Source: Rugamonas sp.
GTDB taxonomy: Bacteria; Pseudomonadota; Gammaproteobacteria; Burkholderiales; Burkholderiaceae_D
Assembly (NCBI RefSeq): GCF_025354735.1
Contig: NZ_JANXMI010000148.1
Location: 1 to 58,224 of the forward strand
DNA length: 58,224 nucleotides
Direction: 5' to 3'
Shown: positions 1 through 9,516 of the stretch, one piece after another
How positions within the stretch are numbered: position 1 is the first letter of the stretch
Layout: every line of letters starts with the position of its first letter
The notes under the pieces: generated by a model
Database searches by the model: none
Seen by the model: only the letters and a program-made list of their open reading frames with translations
What the model was told of the DNA's origin: nothing
Translations under genes and position numbers: made by a program

Positions 1-1007
1 TGCTGATCAACGCGGCCTTCCAGAACGGCGCGGCGGCGGCCGGCGTGGCGCCCGTGGTGCGCTGGTGCGCGCGCGCCGCCGCCGTGCTGCTGCTGCCGCT
101 GACGGCCATCGCGATCTACGCGCTGGCGTTGCGGGTCGGCGACTACGGCTGGACCTCGGAGCGCGTCATCGGCGCTGCCTGCCTGCTGGTGGCCAGCTGC
201 TACGCGGCCGGCTATGCCTGGGCGGCGTCGCGCATGGACGGCTGGCTGGCGACGGTGGCCCCGGTCAACGTGGCCACCGCGCTGGTCACGCTGGCGGTGC
301 TGCTGGCGCTCTTTACGCCGCTGGCCGATCCGGCGCGGCTGTCCGTCAACGACCAGGTGGCGCGCCTGGCCAGCGGCGCCGTATCGGCCGCCAAATTCGA
401 CTTCACCTATTTGAAATTCGACGGCGCCCGTTACGGCCGCGCCGCGCTGGAGCAGCTGCAAGCGAGCGCGCAGGGACCGGACGCGGATCGCATCCGTAAA
501 AGCGCCGCGCTGGCGTTGAAGCAAAGCAGCCGCCAGCAAAATGAAATGGCGTCCGCCGCCGACATCGACGTCGGCGCCAACCTGACCGTGTGGCCGACCG
601 GGACGGCGCTGCCGGCCTCCCTGCTGCGGCAGGAGTGGCGCGGCGGCGAGCGCACCTTCGCGCTGCCTTCCTGCCTGACGCAGCGCGGCCGAAGTTGCGA
701 CGCCTTCGTCATCGATTTCAATCTCGACGCCGAACCGGAAGTGCTGCTGATGCAGGCCGGCGAAGTGCCGGTGGTGCTGGGCCAGGCGGGGGCGGAGCGC
801 AAATGGACGGTGATCGGCACGCTGCCCTACGGCGTCGTATCGTGCGCGCCCTTGCTGGCGCAGCTGAAGGCCGGCCAATTCCATTTGATCGCGCCGCGCT
901 CGCAGGATTTGCAGGTGGCCGGCCAGCGCATCCCCGTCGTTGCCGGCGAACTGCGGACCGACTTCTGCGCCGCCATCAAGGCCGAGACCAAACCGCCGCC
1001 GCAGTGA
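1..1007 (+). CDS. DUF4153 family membrane protein, C-terminal part
   Basis: The reading frame is open from base 3 with no stop, so the gene begins upstream of the window; the GTG at 45 is probably internal. At least two hydrophobic segments are visible (around MAP..LLLPLTAIAIYALAL and LVTLAVLLALF), followed by a soluble tail. The run YGWTSERV, then NDQVARLASG, then FDFTYLKFDGARYGR is the pattern I recognise from the C-terminal half of DUF4153 membrane proteins. Their function is not established. The last 150 residues are a polar domain with two Cys close together (around SCLTQRGRSC). It faces the convergent dipeptidase gene, 63 bases away. Confidence 0.75.
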   Translation, partial: LINAAFQNGAAAAGVAPVVRWCARAAAVLLLPLTAIAIYALALRVGDYGWTSERVIGAACLLVASCYAAGYAWAASRMDGWLATVAPVNVATALVTLAVLLALFTPLADPARLSVNDQVARLASGAVSAAKFDFTYLKFDGARYGRAALEQLQASAQGPDADRIRKSAALALKQSSRQQNEMASAADIDVGANLTVWPTGTALPASLLRQEWRGGERTFALPSCLTQRGRSCDAFVIDFNLDAEPEVLLMQAGEVPVVLGQAGAERKWTVIGTLPYGVVSCAPLLAQLKAGQFHLIAPRSQDLQVAGQRIPVVAGELRTDFCAAIKAETKPPPQ

Positions 1008-1070
1008 CGTGGCGCGGTCGGCGCCGGCCGCTTCCCTGAAACCGCGCCCGCGCCTGTCAGGTGTGCGCCG

Positions 1071-2054
1071 TCACGGCGCAGGCGCGCGGCCCGCGCCCCA
1101 CACCCGCTGCGCCACGCGCATCATGTTGCGGCCCAGGACCAGCTCCACTTCCGCCGCGCTCATGCCGGTGCGGCGCAGCGCCGCGTTCAGTTCGCGCCAC
1201 ACGGACGGCGGCGTGAACGTCGGCGGACTGGCCGCGTCGTAGCCGGCGGCGGCCGGCCACCAGTGGGAAGGGTCGAAATCGCCCGGCGGCGTGTCGTCCA
1301 GCTCCTTTTGCTGGAAGCAGATATCGAGTCCGATGCCGGCGTGCTCGATGCCGGCCAGGTCGGCGATGTAGGCGGCGTGGCGGGCCACGTCGTCGGCGTC
1401 CGGCTGCGCGCTGCCGAGGAACCACGACAGGCCGGACACGCAGACCACGCCGCCGGTCGCGGCGCAGGCCAGTATCTGCTCGTCGCTGACGTTGCGGCCG
1501 TGCCGCACCAGCGCATACGGATTGGCGTGGCTGAAGATCACCGGCTGCGCCGACGCCTGCATGATATCGAGGCTGCAGCGGCGTCCCGTGTGCGAGCAGT
1601 CCATCAGCATGCCGGCGGCATTGACCGCTTCGACCATGTTGCGGCCCAGCGCCGTCAGGCCGCGCGCCTCGTCGTGGCAGCCGTCGGCGACGCTGTTGTT
1701 GCGGTTGTAGGCGAAGTGGATCTGGCGCACGCCCAGCTGCGCATACAGCGCCACCATGTGCGGCTGGTCCAGCAGCGGCATGGCGCCTTCGAGGTCGAAG
1801 CTGAGCGCCATGCGGCCGGCGGCGGCCGCGCCGACGATGGCGTCGACGCTGTCGACCAGCACGTAGTGCTCGGGATGGGCGGCGATGGTGGCGCGGTAGC
1901 CGGCGATCACCGACATCACCTGCGACAGCGGATTCATGTCGGCGCCGACGTTGATCGACACGTAGTTGACGCCGGCCGCGTGCAGCTGGCGGATCGGCGC
2001 GAAGTCGGCCTGCGGGTGCTGCGGCAGGCAGACGTGGGCGTCCCAGTGGATCAT
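1071..2054 (-). CDS. Membrane dipeptidase, peptidase M19 family
   Basis: A 327-residue protein of the renal-dipeptidase-like M19 family, binuclear zinc enzymes that hydrolyse dipeptides. Visible landmarks are the N-terminal WDAHVCLPQH (replacing the usual DxH metal motif as DAH), SFDLEGAMPL (bridging Glu), HFAYNRNNSVADG, MDCSHTGRR and VIFSHANPYAL (metal-binding His), and GIGLDICFQQ near the end. The length is a little short of typical family members (about 330-400). I take the ATG at 2054 because GGGAGAG sits just upstream; an in-frame start 30 bases further up has no such site. No signal peptide is seen, so it is probably cytoplasmic. It is transcribed away from the helicase gene. Confidence 0.85.
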   Translation of the reverse strand: MIHWDAHVCLPQHPQADFAPIRQLHAAGVNYVSINVGADMNPLSQVMSVIAGYRATIAAHPEHYVLVDSVDAIVGAAAAGRMALSFDLEGAMPLLDQPHMVALYAQLGVRQIHFAYNRNNSVADGCHDEARGLTALGRNMVEAVNAAGMLMDCSHTGRRCSLDIMQASAQPVIFSHANPYALVRHGRNVSDEQILACAATGGVVCVSGLSWFLGSAQPDADDVARHAAYIADLAGIEHAGIGLDICFQQKELDDTPPGDFDPSHWWPAAAGYDAASPPTFTPPSVWRELNAALRRTGMSAAEVELVLGRNMMRVAQRVWGAGRAPAP

Positions 2055-2128
2055 CGTTTTTCTCTCCCGTCCTGAAAAAACCATAGTCCCACGATTTCGC
2101 GGCGCTGTGCAAGCCCGGGCCGCGTCAA

Positions 2129-2160
2129 TTGCGCTGCGCGCGCGGCGCCTGCTTTATACT
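2129..2160 (+). promoter_or_regulatory. Possible sigma-70 promoter for the DEAD-box helicase
   Basis: A TTGCGC element at 2129-2134 and a TTTATACT stretch at 2153-2160 lie 36-67 bases before the helicase start. Using TTTATA as the -10 gives an 18-base spacer; using TATACT gives 20. Only sequence resemblance supports it. Confidence 0.3.
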
Positions 2161-2195
2161 GGCGGAAAATTCACCGCTTACCACTAAAGGCCATC

Positions 2196-3449
<1,254 letters not shown>

Positions 3450-3471
3450 GCGTGCCGCGCCGGACCGCCCG

Positions 3472-4182
3472 CTAGCACTTGGTGGTCTTGCGCTTCTTGC
3501 CGATGGCGCCGCGCTTCTGCACCTTCGCGATGGCGTCCGCCGCCGACGACAGCACGGCCTTGCCGCCGCCGTCGTCGGCGCCGGCGACCGGCCCGATGGT
3601 GGCCGCCGTTTGCAGCGCCAGCTCCGTCAGCGGCTGCACGTAGCTGCCGACGGCGACGACAAAACCGTTCATCGTATGGCGCACGCGCGGCGCCTGCTGG
3701 TGGATGGTCTGCTGCACGCGCTGCAGCAGTTTTTTCAGTTCCGGCAGATCGAGATCGGCGTCGTCCTTGATGGACAGCAGGCCGCCCAGCGCGACCCAGC
3801 CGGACGCCGCCACGCTTTCCTCGGCCGAGTCTATCCACGCCAGTCCCAGTTCGCGGTCGTGCAGGCTTTCCGCCGCCACCCAGGGCACGGTGTACTCGCC
3901 TATCATCACGCAGCGCGACGTGGCGACCCAATGTTCCAGCTCCGCCTTGCTCATCTTGACGTCGTCGGCGACCAGGCCGGCCAGGTACATGGCATCGTAA
4001 ATGCCGGTGTCGCACAGGTCGAGCGCCAGCTGGTGGTTCTTTTTGACCTGCTTCTGGATTTTTTTCAGCTCCTCGATTTTCACGCCGAACACCGGCTCGG
4101 CGGCGCCGTGCTTGAGCAGGATGTTCTTGTACGAGTCCTGGCCCAGGGCCTTCAACTGCTGCACTATCTCCGTTGCGTTCAT
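3472..4182 (-). CDS. AlkD-like DNA alkylation repair protein
   Basis: A 236-residue protein of the HEAT-like-repeat DNA glycosylase family (PF08713, AlkC/AlkD group), which in known members removes bulky or cationic alkylated bases. The N-terminus (YKNILLKHGAAEPVFGVKIEELKKIQKQVKKN) is the family's first helical repeat, and helical repeats follow to about residue 190. A Lys/Arg-rich tail (KKRKTTKC) could aid DNA contact. Start: GAGGAGG lies directly against an ATG at 4188 but 6 bases before the ATG at 4182, so 4182 is preferred. It lies just downstream of the broken DUF4287 gene on the same strand (17 bases), so the two probably shared a transcript. Confidence 0.8.
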   Translation of the reverse strand: MNATEIVQQLKALGQDSYKNILLKHGAAEPVFGVKIEELKKIQKQVKKNHQLALDLCDTGIYDAMYLAGLVADDVKMSKAELEHWVATSRCVMIGEYTVPWVAAESLHDRELGLAWIDSAEESVAASGWVALGGLLSIKDDADLDLPELKKLLQRVQQTIHQQAPRVRHTMNGFVVAVGSYVQPLTELALQTAATIGPVAGADDGGGKAVLSSAADAIAKVQKRGAIGKKRKTTKC

Positions 4183-4199
4183 CGTCATCCTCCTCAAGG

Positions 4200-4761
4200 T
4201 TAGCGTGCGGCCGCGTAAGCTTGCGTGATCCATAGTTCGATTTCGGCGTCGATCTGGTCCATGCTCTCCAGTTTCACGCGGTGCGTGAACATGGCGTTGA
4301 AACTGCCCGACGCTTCCAGCCGGCCTTCGGCCGCGCGTCCCGGCAGGATCAGGCCCAGATCGAGGCGCGTCTTCGTGTTCGGTTGCAGCAGTGCGAACTG
4401 CTTGCGCGCGCGCAGGCTGACGTTGGATTTTTTCGGCGCGATTTCCACGTCCGGTCCCAGCGTCGCCGCGTAGGCCACGATGCGTTCGTAGAGCGGTCGC
4501 AGATGCTGCTTGCCGCCCTCAAAAAGGCCGGCGACGGGATCGTTGTCCGAGCGCGGATCGGCCGCCTCCAGCGCGCGCTTGGCGATCTGGTTTGGCGTAG
4601 CCGTGCGACAGGCCGTGCGCCGATTTCATCCACGCCACCATCTGGCCATGCTTCTCCAGATTTTCGGCCCGCACCAGCGCCACCCAGCCGCTCACCGAGC
4701 GGCCGGTTTGCGTTTCGATATTGCGCTCGAATGTGGCGACGGCGTCTTCCACTTTTCCCAT
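4200..4761 (-). pseudogene. DUF4287-DUF5655 protein gene interrupted by a +1 frameshift
   Basis: The first frame starts at 4761 after a good GAGGAT site and reads a DUF4287 domain (MGKVEDAVATFERNIETQTG, then WMKSAHGLSHGYA). The second frame, ending at 4200, reads a DUF5655-like domain (LFEGGKQHLRPLYERIVAY..., then RLDLGLILPG, MFTHRVKLES). The frames join if one T is removed from the TTT at 4591-4593: the text then reads SHGYANQIAKRALEAADPRSD without a break. As given, translation runs into unrelated residues and stops near 4519. The intact protein would be about 186 residues. This is either a true recent pseudogene or a sequencing error; a three-base run is not a typical error hotspot. Confidence 0.8.
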
Positions 4762-4785
4762 ATGATCCTCAGCTTTGATCGTGGT

Positions 4786-5457
4786 TCAGCGCTGGTCCGA
4801 CACCAGCGCGATGCGGCGCTGGATGCGCTGCGCTTCCTGGACGTCGCCGGCTTGTTCGGCGCGCATCGCCTGCACGCCCAGCCACGCCAGCAGCGGCCGG
4901 CGCCAGCCCTGTTCCGACGCCGCGTTGACGGCGCCGGCCAGCACCTCGGGACTGGCGCGGCCGGCGCGCAGCAGCACGCCCGAGGCCACCAGTTTCGACA
5001 GCGGATCGGCGATCGCCTGCACCGCGGCGGCGGCGGCGGCGTCCGACGCGGCGGCGGCGACGGCTTGCTGCGCCGCCGGCAGCAGCGGCGCCTCCAGCGC
5101 CGTCGCCTTGCCGGCCAGATAGGCGGCGTAGGCGCGGTCGGCCGGCGCCGCGTCCTGCGTCAAGGCGGTGAAGCCGGCGCAGTCTTCGAACACCAGCGCG
5201 GCGACCCGGCTGGCGCAGCGGATCAGCTCCGCGCGTATCACCAGATCGATCTTGCCGGTGCTGGCCAGCTCCCCGCGCGCGCGCTGGAATTCGGCTTTCT
5301 CGACCAGCGCATTGCCGCTCATGTAGGCGGCCGTCGAACGTTCGATGGAACTCTGCGCCGTCATCTGCCAGTCCGGCTGCGGCGGATTGTTGGCGCAGCC
5401 GGCCAGCAGCGTCGCGGCGGCCGCCAGCGATATCGTATAAACGGTTTTCATCGTCAT
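4786..5457 (-). CDS. Lipoprotein of an Mla/MCE-type ABC transport operon
   Basis: A 223-residue protein with a lipoprotein signal (MTMKTVYTISLAAAATLL then LAGC lipobox), followed by Ala-rich, mostly helical sequence. No catalytic motif is visible. The third position after an MCE permease and MCE protein is where a PqiC/auxiliary lipoprotein usually sits, but I do not see that family's sequence pattern; the protein looks more like a helical repeat protein. The ATG at 5457 overlaps the stop codon of the MCE gene (ATGA), indicating translational coupling; an ATG two codons later is the alternative start. It is likely anchored in a membrane facing the periplasm. Confidence 0.7.
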   Translation of the reverse strand: MTMKTVYTISLAAAATLLAGCANNPPQPDWQMTAQSSIERSTAAYMSGNALVEKAEFQRARGELASTGKIDLVIRAELIRCASRVAALVFEDCAGFTALTQDAAPADRAYAAYLAGKATALEAPLLPAAQQAVAAAASDAAAAAAVQAIADPLSKLVASGVLLRAGRASPEVLAGAVNAASEQGWRRPLLAWLGVQAMRAEQAGDVQEAQRIQRRIALVSDQR

Positions 5458-6443
5458 GGCAGTTTGATCTCCGTGTCGTGTTTGAACGGCCACTTGCGAT
5501 TGATTTCGTTGACCAGCTGTTCGACGTGGCGCAGGCTGCTTTCCACCTCGGCGCGCAGGGAACCCAGGTCGGCGCTGGCTTCCCTGGCGTTGGCGCCGAC
5601 GGCTTGCGCCTCGATCAGCACGGCGTCCATTTTTTTCAGACTGGCGCGGGCGTCGGCCAGCAGGCCGTTGAGCTGCACCACGGTGGCTTGGGTGTCGCTC
5701 ATCACGCCGCCCTTGCCGAACACGCGCTGGTCGGCGTTGCCGACCAGGTTATCGGTCTTGTGCGCGAGCTCGTTCATCGTCACCATCAGCGCGTTGGCGC
5801 GGGCCAGCAGCTTCTGGGTTTCCTTGTCGTCGCCGGCGATCAGGCCCATGGCGCCGGCCGGTCCGTTCAATTTGCCGGTCACGCCTTCGACGTTGTGCAA
5901 GCTGACCTCCAGCGCCGAATCGGCCGCCGTCAGGTTGCTCAGGTTTTGCAGCAAGTCCTTGGCGGCCGACAGCAGGTGCGGAATTTCGGCGCCGGCGTCG
6001 CCGACCAGCAGCGCGCGGGCGGCGCCGTCGGGCAGCGGCGCATCGGTCGGCAGGCCGGTGAAGGCGCGCAGCTTGGCGCCGCCCACCAGGCCGCGTTCGA
6101 GCGTGAAGATGCTCGACACGCGCAGCCAGTGCGCGTCCTTGCGCGGCACGTCGACCAGCACGCGGGCCTTGCCGTCGGCACCGAGTTCGATGCTGCGCAC
6201 GCGGCCGATGGGGAAGCCGGCGAAGGTCACGTCCATGCCGACCGAGACGCCGTCCGAATCGTCGGCCTGCAGCACCAGCCGCTGCGTCGACTCGAAGGCG
6301 CCGCGCGCGTACATCAGGTACAGCACGGAGCCGATCACCAGCACGAACATCAATATCAGCAGCAGCGCGGCCTTCAATTCGGCGTTGCGCACCGGCGGCG
6401 GTGGCGGCGCCACGGTGGCGGGAGGGGAGGTGGTGTCTGTCAT
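5454..6443 (-). CDS. MlaD-like MCE domain protein
   Basis: A 329-residue protein with a Pro-rich cytoplasmic start, one membrane anchor at about residues 27-48 (LLLILMFVLVIGSVLYLMYA), and then one MCE domain (around LVLQADDSDGVSVGMDVTFAG through FPIGRVRSIEL). A long, probably coiled-coil region (about 160-310) follows. MCE proteins form rings that carry phospholipids between the inner and outer membranes. It starts 13 bases after the permease stop and overlaps the lipoprotein start by 4 bases, so the three genes form one unit. The C-terminal helical stretch is longer than in E. coli MlaD (about 183 residues) and more like the longer MCE proteins of MlaD/PqiB relatives. Confidence 0.85.
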   Translation of the reverse strand: MTDTTSPPATVAPPPPPVRNAELKAALLLILMFVLVIGSVLYLMYARGAFESTQRLVLQADDSDGVSVGMDVTFAGFPIGRVRSIELGADGKARVLVDVPRKDAHWLRVSSIFTLERGLVGGAKLRAFTGLPTDAPLPDGAARALLVGDAGAEIPHLLSAAKDLLQNLSNLTAADSALEVSLHNVEGVTGKLNGPAGAMGLIAGDDKETQKLLARANALMVTMNELAHKTDNLVGNADQRVFGKGGVMSDTQATVVQLNGLLADARASLKKMDAVLIEAQAVGANAREASADLGSLRAEVESSLRHVEQLVNEINRKWPFKHDTEIKLP

Positions 6444-6456
6444 GGTATGCGTTCGC

Positions 6457-7263
6457 TTAGTAGTAATTGCCCATCAAGGATGCGACCTCGATCAGCAGGA
6501 TGACGGAAAACAGGCGCAGCATGTCCGACAGGCCGTGGGTGGCGCGCAGCCGGCCGGCGCCGCCGTCGAAGTAGGACGACGCCATCGGGATCAGGCCGAC
6601 GGCGATGCTGAAGAAGATCACCTTCATCGCCAGGATCAGCACCACGCTGGGATCGAACACCTGGCCGACCACGCGCGTGTAGCCTTGCAGCGCCCACGGC
6701 GTGAAGCCGTACAGCGACAGGTAGGCCAGCACCAGCGCCAGCACGCAGCTGACGGCGGCCAGCAGCCACACGGCGAACATGCCGGCGGCCACGCGCGGGA
6801 AAAATTCGCCGCGCAGCAGCGCGGCGCTGCTGACCGTGGCGGCCGGCAGCGCGCCGTCGGCGCCGCGCTGTAGCGCGAATTCGAAGCCGGCCGGCAGGGT
6901 GCTGCGCAGCGCGACGAACAGCGCGGCCGTCAGCGGTATCAATTCCAGCACCAGCACCCGCACCACCATTTCGAGCGCGAAGCGCGACAGGCCGTAGCTG
7001 AGCGCCGTGACGACGACGATGCGGATCAGCACCAGGCTGACCAGCGCCGACAGCACGGTGAACCACAGCAGATTGGGCGCGGTGCCGGCGACCAGATGGC
7101 GCGCCAGCGCGGGGCGGTGGCGGCGGTCGTAGCTCGACGGCGTGAGCGCGGTCGCGATGATGAGAACGGAGAAGTGGAACAAACGCCACCAGGTGCCCAG
7201 CCAGGCCGCGACCGAGCGATGCAGGCGCCGCAGCGCGGGTAAAAGAGATGCTTGTGAAATCAT
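6457..7263 (-). CDS. MlaE-like ABC transporter permease
   Basis: A 268-residue inner-membrane protein of the MlaE/DUF140 permease family with five or six membrane segments (for example LLWFTVLSALVSLVLIRIVVV, ALFVALRSTLP, AVWLLAAVSCVLALVLAYL, SVVLILAMKVIFFSIAVGLIP). The family's LIPLTAALFVALRS and MKVIFFSIAVGLIPM motifs are clear. It should be the membrane channel of the MCE lipid transporter. No ATPase gene lies in the operon, which is unusual because MlaF-type ATPases are normally next to the permease. It is the first gene of its operon. The ATG at 7263 has only a weak ribosome site. Confidence 0.85.
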   Translation of the reverse strand: MISQASLLPALRRLHRSVAAWLGTWWRLFHFSVLIIATALTPSSYDRRHRPALARHLVAGTAPNLLWFTVLSALVSLVLIRIVVVTALSYGLSRFALEMVVRVLVLELIPLTAALFVALRSTLPAGFEFALQRGADGALPAATVSSAALLRGEFFPRVAAGMFAVWLLAAVSCVLALVLAYLSLYGFTPWALQGYTRVVGQVFDPSVVLILAMKVIFFSIAVGLIPMASSYFDGGAGRLRATHGLSDMLRLFSVILLIEVASLMGNYY

Positions 7264-7633
7264 ATTGCTATATTACCGGACTAATTGCTTATTGCATAAG
7301 TGTAAGCTGTTGAAAATGCTCACATTATTTTTAGGTCATCAAATTTTGAGGTCGCAGTCTATGGGAATCGAGGCTGGCGCACTGTTCGCCGCCGTTTTTT
7401 CGTGGCTGACGCATGCTACTGGCCTGCGACGGAAGATCACAAATAGGCGCCGCAACTTTGGAATTGCCGTTCAGCTCTCGTCGCGGTGCCCATGGGCGGG
7501 GAGGGTGGTGCAATCCGACGTGGGAGAATGCTCTCCGTTTATGTCATGTGCCGATTGCAAAAAGCCCACGACTGTGGACCCGTTTTCGGTTCAATGTGAG
7601 CCGGAGTGCAAATAAAGGAACACTACAAAAAAA
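7264..7633. other. Gene-poor, lower-GC stretch upstream of the MCE operon
   Basis: About 370 bases without a convincing gene. Next to the permease start it is AT-rich, and a perfect palindrome CTTAT-TGC-ATAAG at 7288-7300 could be an operator for the MCE operon; the minus strand also has a TAATAT element close to the permease start. A 24-codon frame with four Cys (7541-7615, plus strand) is present but poorly supported. The rest looks like degraded sequence at a recombination boundary. Confidence 0.4.
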
Positions 7634-7861
7634 TCAGCACGAAGCGGTTTTTTTAGCGTTCGGCTTCATGATTTTTTGTCGCGGCTTGACGAAAAATGCC
7701 CGTGCGATTGGCGCCTTTATCGTGACTTTTTTCACCATTGCATCGCTAGCGTCGGGCATCTCTACCGCCCCGGCTTCGCCGCCTGCCGTAATTCGAACCT
7801 TGAGGGCCTCCGGAGAAATAGGCTTTAAAATTTTCCCGCCGCCATATTTTATTGTTTTCAC
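7634..7861 (-). CDS. Small basic protein coupled to the GNAT-like gene
   Basis: A 75-residue Lys-rich protein (MKTIKYGGGKILKPISPEAL...) of unknown function. It begins with GTG at 7861, preceded by a very strong AAGGAGG site 7 bases upstream. The GTG overlaps the stop codon of the upstream gene (GTGA), so translation is probably coupled. This arrangement, rather than homology, is the evidence that it is real. No signal peptide or membrane segment is visible. The size, basic charge and strict coupling to an acetyltransferase-like gene fit a partner such as a substrate, an antidote or a nucleic-acid-binding protein, but the sequence does not choose between these. Confidence 0.6.
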   Translation of the reverse strand: MKTIKYGGGKILKPISPEALKVRITAGGEAGAVEMPDASDAMVKKVTIKAPIARAFFVKPRQKIMKPNAKKTASC

Positions 7862-8622
7862 AACAAATCCTCCTTATTAATCACCGTCCCCAGTTGTCGC
7901 ATAGACCAGCTGTCGAGGGCGGAAACATCGAACTCCATGATACACCCCGCTCCATGCTTTTCCCAAAGCTGGTAGTTATTCGAGTCATACAAATCCGAAA
8001 TTCTCAAGCTCCCAGTAGCGGTAGAGAGGCCGGCGGCTACTAGCTCATCGTGCATTTTCTTCATGACGTCCGGCTCAATAACCGCGTCATAACCTAACTT
8101 GGGCCATACAATCCAGCCGACATCAGGGCGATTGGCCGCATTGGCGACGATTTTCGTAAATTCCAAATCATGGGCCGCCGCTGCCTCAACCGCCAGGCAA
8201 GCCCGGCCAATACCCTGCTGGCGGAACTCTTTTTTCAAATAAAATTGAGCGTTATGCATGACGAGGTAGAACTCTCCGCTTGGTATGACCAAAATCTCCC
8301 TGAGCATGGGTTTCTCAAGTATGTCGTGCGTTACGCTTAGCACGATCGCGTCCGCCTCTCCCCATGCGGTTTGCACAGAGGATGCAATTGTTACGGTGAG
8401 CGTAGAGCCATCGAAGGCTCCGGCAAGCTCCCATAGTCTGCCGGAGATGTCTTCCTCGCCGATGAAAATTGGCAGGGAATTCATCGTATCCACGAGCGCG
8501 ACATCGCCGGTGAAATTTATCGCGAGCAAGGCATTCTCCTGGAGTGACATTTTTGCCAACATCTTATCAAGATGGTTTTTGCAAAGCTTGCGATAAACAC
8601 CGGCAAATGTCCGGATCCCCAT
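7858..8622 (-). CDS. GNAT-like acyltransferase domain protein
   Basis: A 254-residue protein. Residues about 120-170 (LVMHNAQFYLKKEFRQQGIG, then RACLAVEAAAAHD) show the GNAT acetyl-CoA loop pattern Q/R-x-x-G-I-G followed by a helix, and WPKLGYDA fits the end of the fold. The C-terminal stretch (LWEKHGAGCIMEFDVSALDSWS) reminds me of GNAT-like domains found at the ends of phage or polymorphic toxins, but I cannot confirm this. The ATG at 8622 immediately follows the stop of the lysR gene (TAGATG) and lacks a clear ribosome site; ATGs at 8562 or 8550 are possible. The gene overlaps the small basic gene downstream. Its GC content is visibly lower than that of its flanks, suggesting transfer. Confidence 0.55.
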   Translation of the reverse strand: MGIRTFAGVYRKLCKNHLDKMLAKMSLQENALLAINFTGDVALVDTMNSLPIFIGEEDISGRLWELAGAFDGSTLTVTIASSVQTAWGEADAIVLSVTHDILEKPMLREILVIPSGEFYLVMHNAQFYLKKEFRQQGIGRACLAVEAAAAHDLEFTKIVANAANRPDVGWIVWPKLGYDAVIEPDVMKKMHDELVAAGLSTATGSLRISDLYDSNNYQLWEKHGAGCIMEFDVSALDSWSMRQLGTVINKEDLL

Positions 8623-9489
8623 CTATTTGTCCGGGACCGATTCCGTGATGGCGTCGGCCACGGCGCGCACGCGCGCGCTGCGGTTCAAATCCTCGTGCAT
8701 CACCAGATAGACTTCATACTGCTCGCCGCGGTCGGGCCAGATGCGCGTCAGCCGCGCGTCGCCGTCGACCATGTGGCAGGGCAGTTCGCCTATGCCTATG
8801 CCCTCGCGCACGGCCTGCTGCATGATGATGCCGCTGGTGACTTCGAGCGCCACGCGGGCGTTGGCGATCGATTCGCCGCACAGCTTTTCGGCGTGGCGCG
8901 GCGCTTCGCTGCTCTGGTAGCGCACCACGTCGTGGCCGGCCATGCCGGTGTCGCGCTGCGGTTCGCCGCGTTCGCGCAGATAGGCGGGCGATGCGTACAA
9001 ACCCATGAAGCGCCTGGTCAGCCGGCGCGAAATCAGGTCCGGGCTGGTCGGCCGCAGCGTGCGCACGGCCAGGTCGCTTTCGCGCCGCGTCAGGCTGGAG
9101 ATCTGGTTCGAGGTGCTCAGCATGACGCGGATTTCCGGGTGGCGCACATGCAGCCGCTGCATCGCGGCGACGACGAAGTTGAGCGCCATCGTGTCGGACG
9201 TGGCCACCCGCACCACGCCGGACAGGCGGTTGTCGATGCCCTGCATTTCGCGCTGCAACTGGTCGGCCGCCCGCTCCATCAGCTCGGCGGCCGTCAGCGC
9301 CAGTTCGCCGGCCGGCGTGGCCACATAGCCCGACGGCGTGCGCAGGAACAGCCGCGCGCCCAGCGACGTTTCCAGCGCGGCCAGCCGGCGGCCGACCGTC
9401 GCCTGGTCGATGTTCAGCAGGCTGGCGGCGCCGCGCAGCGTGCCGGCGCGGTAAATGGCGAGAAAAATGCGGGCATTGTCCCAATCCAT
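8623..9489 (-). CDS. LysR-family transcriptional regulator
   Basis: A 288-residue LysR regulator. The N-terminal winged helix-turn-helix is clear (MDWDNARIFLAIYRAGTLRGAASLLNIDQATVGRRLAALE), followed by the linker helix and the substrate-binding domain (VVRVATSDTMALNFVVAAMQ). It is divergent from an MFS transporter, with 126 bases between starts and inverted repeats of LysR type in the gap, so it most likely controls the transporter and itself. The effector is unknown. It reads straight into the GNAT-like gene (stop and start adjacent), so that gene may share its transcript. Confidence 0.9.
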   Translation of the reverse strand: MDWDNARIFLAIYRAGTLRGAASLLNIDQATVGRRLAALETSLGARLFLRTPSGYVATPAGELALTAAELMERAADQLQREMQGIDNRLSGVVRVATSDTMALNFVVAAMQRLHVRHPEIRVMLSTSNQISSLTRRESDLAVRTLRPTSPDLISRRLTRRFMGLYASPAYLRERGEPQRDTGMAGHDVVRYQSSEAPRHAEKLCGESIANARVALEVTSGIIMQQAVREGIGIGELPCHMVDGDARLTRIWPDRGEQYEVYLVMHEDLNRSARVRAVADAITESVPDK

Positions 9490-9516
9490 GCGGTCTCCGG
9501 CGGTTTATATAGTCAA

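Noticed and set aside
4510..6873. A 787-codon plus-strand frame across the MCE genes
   Set aside because: It crosses three coupled minus-strand genes and has no domain pattern.
7361..7615. A longer plus-strand frame (MGIEAGALFAAV...) covering the gap near 7.4-7.6 kb
   Set aside because: No ribosome site and no domain; only its last 24 codons look unusual and are reported as a low-interest finding.
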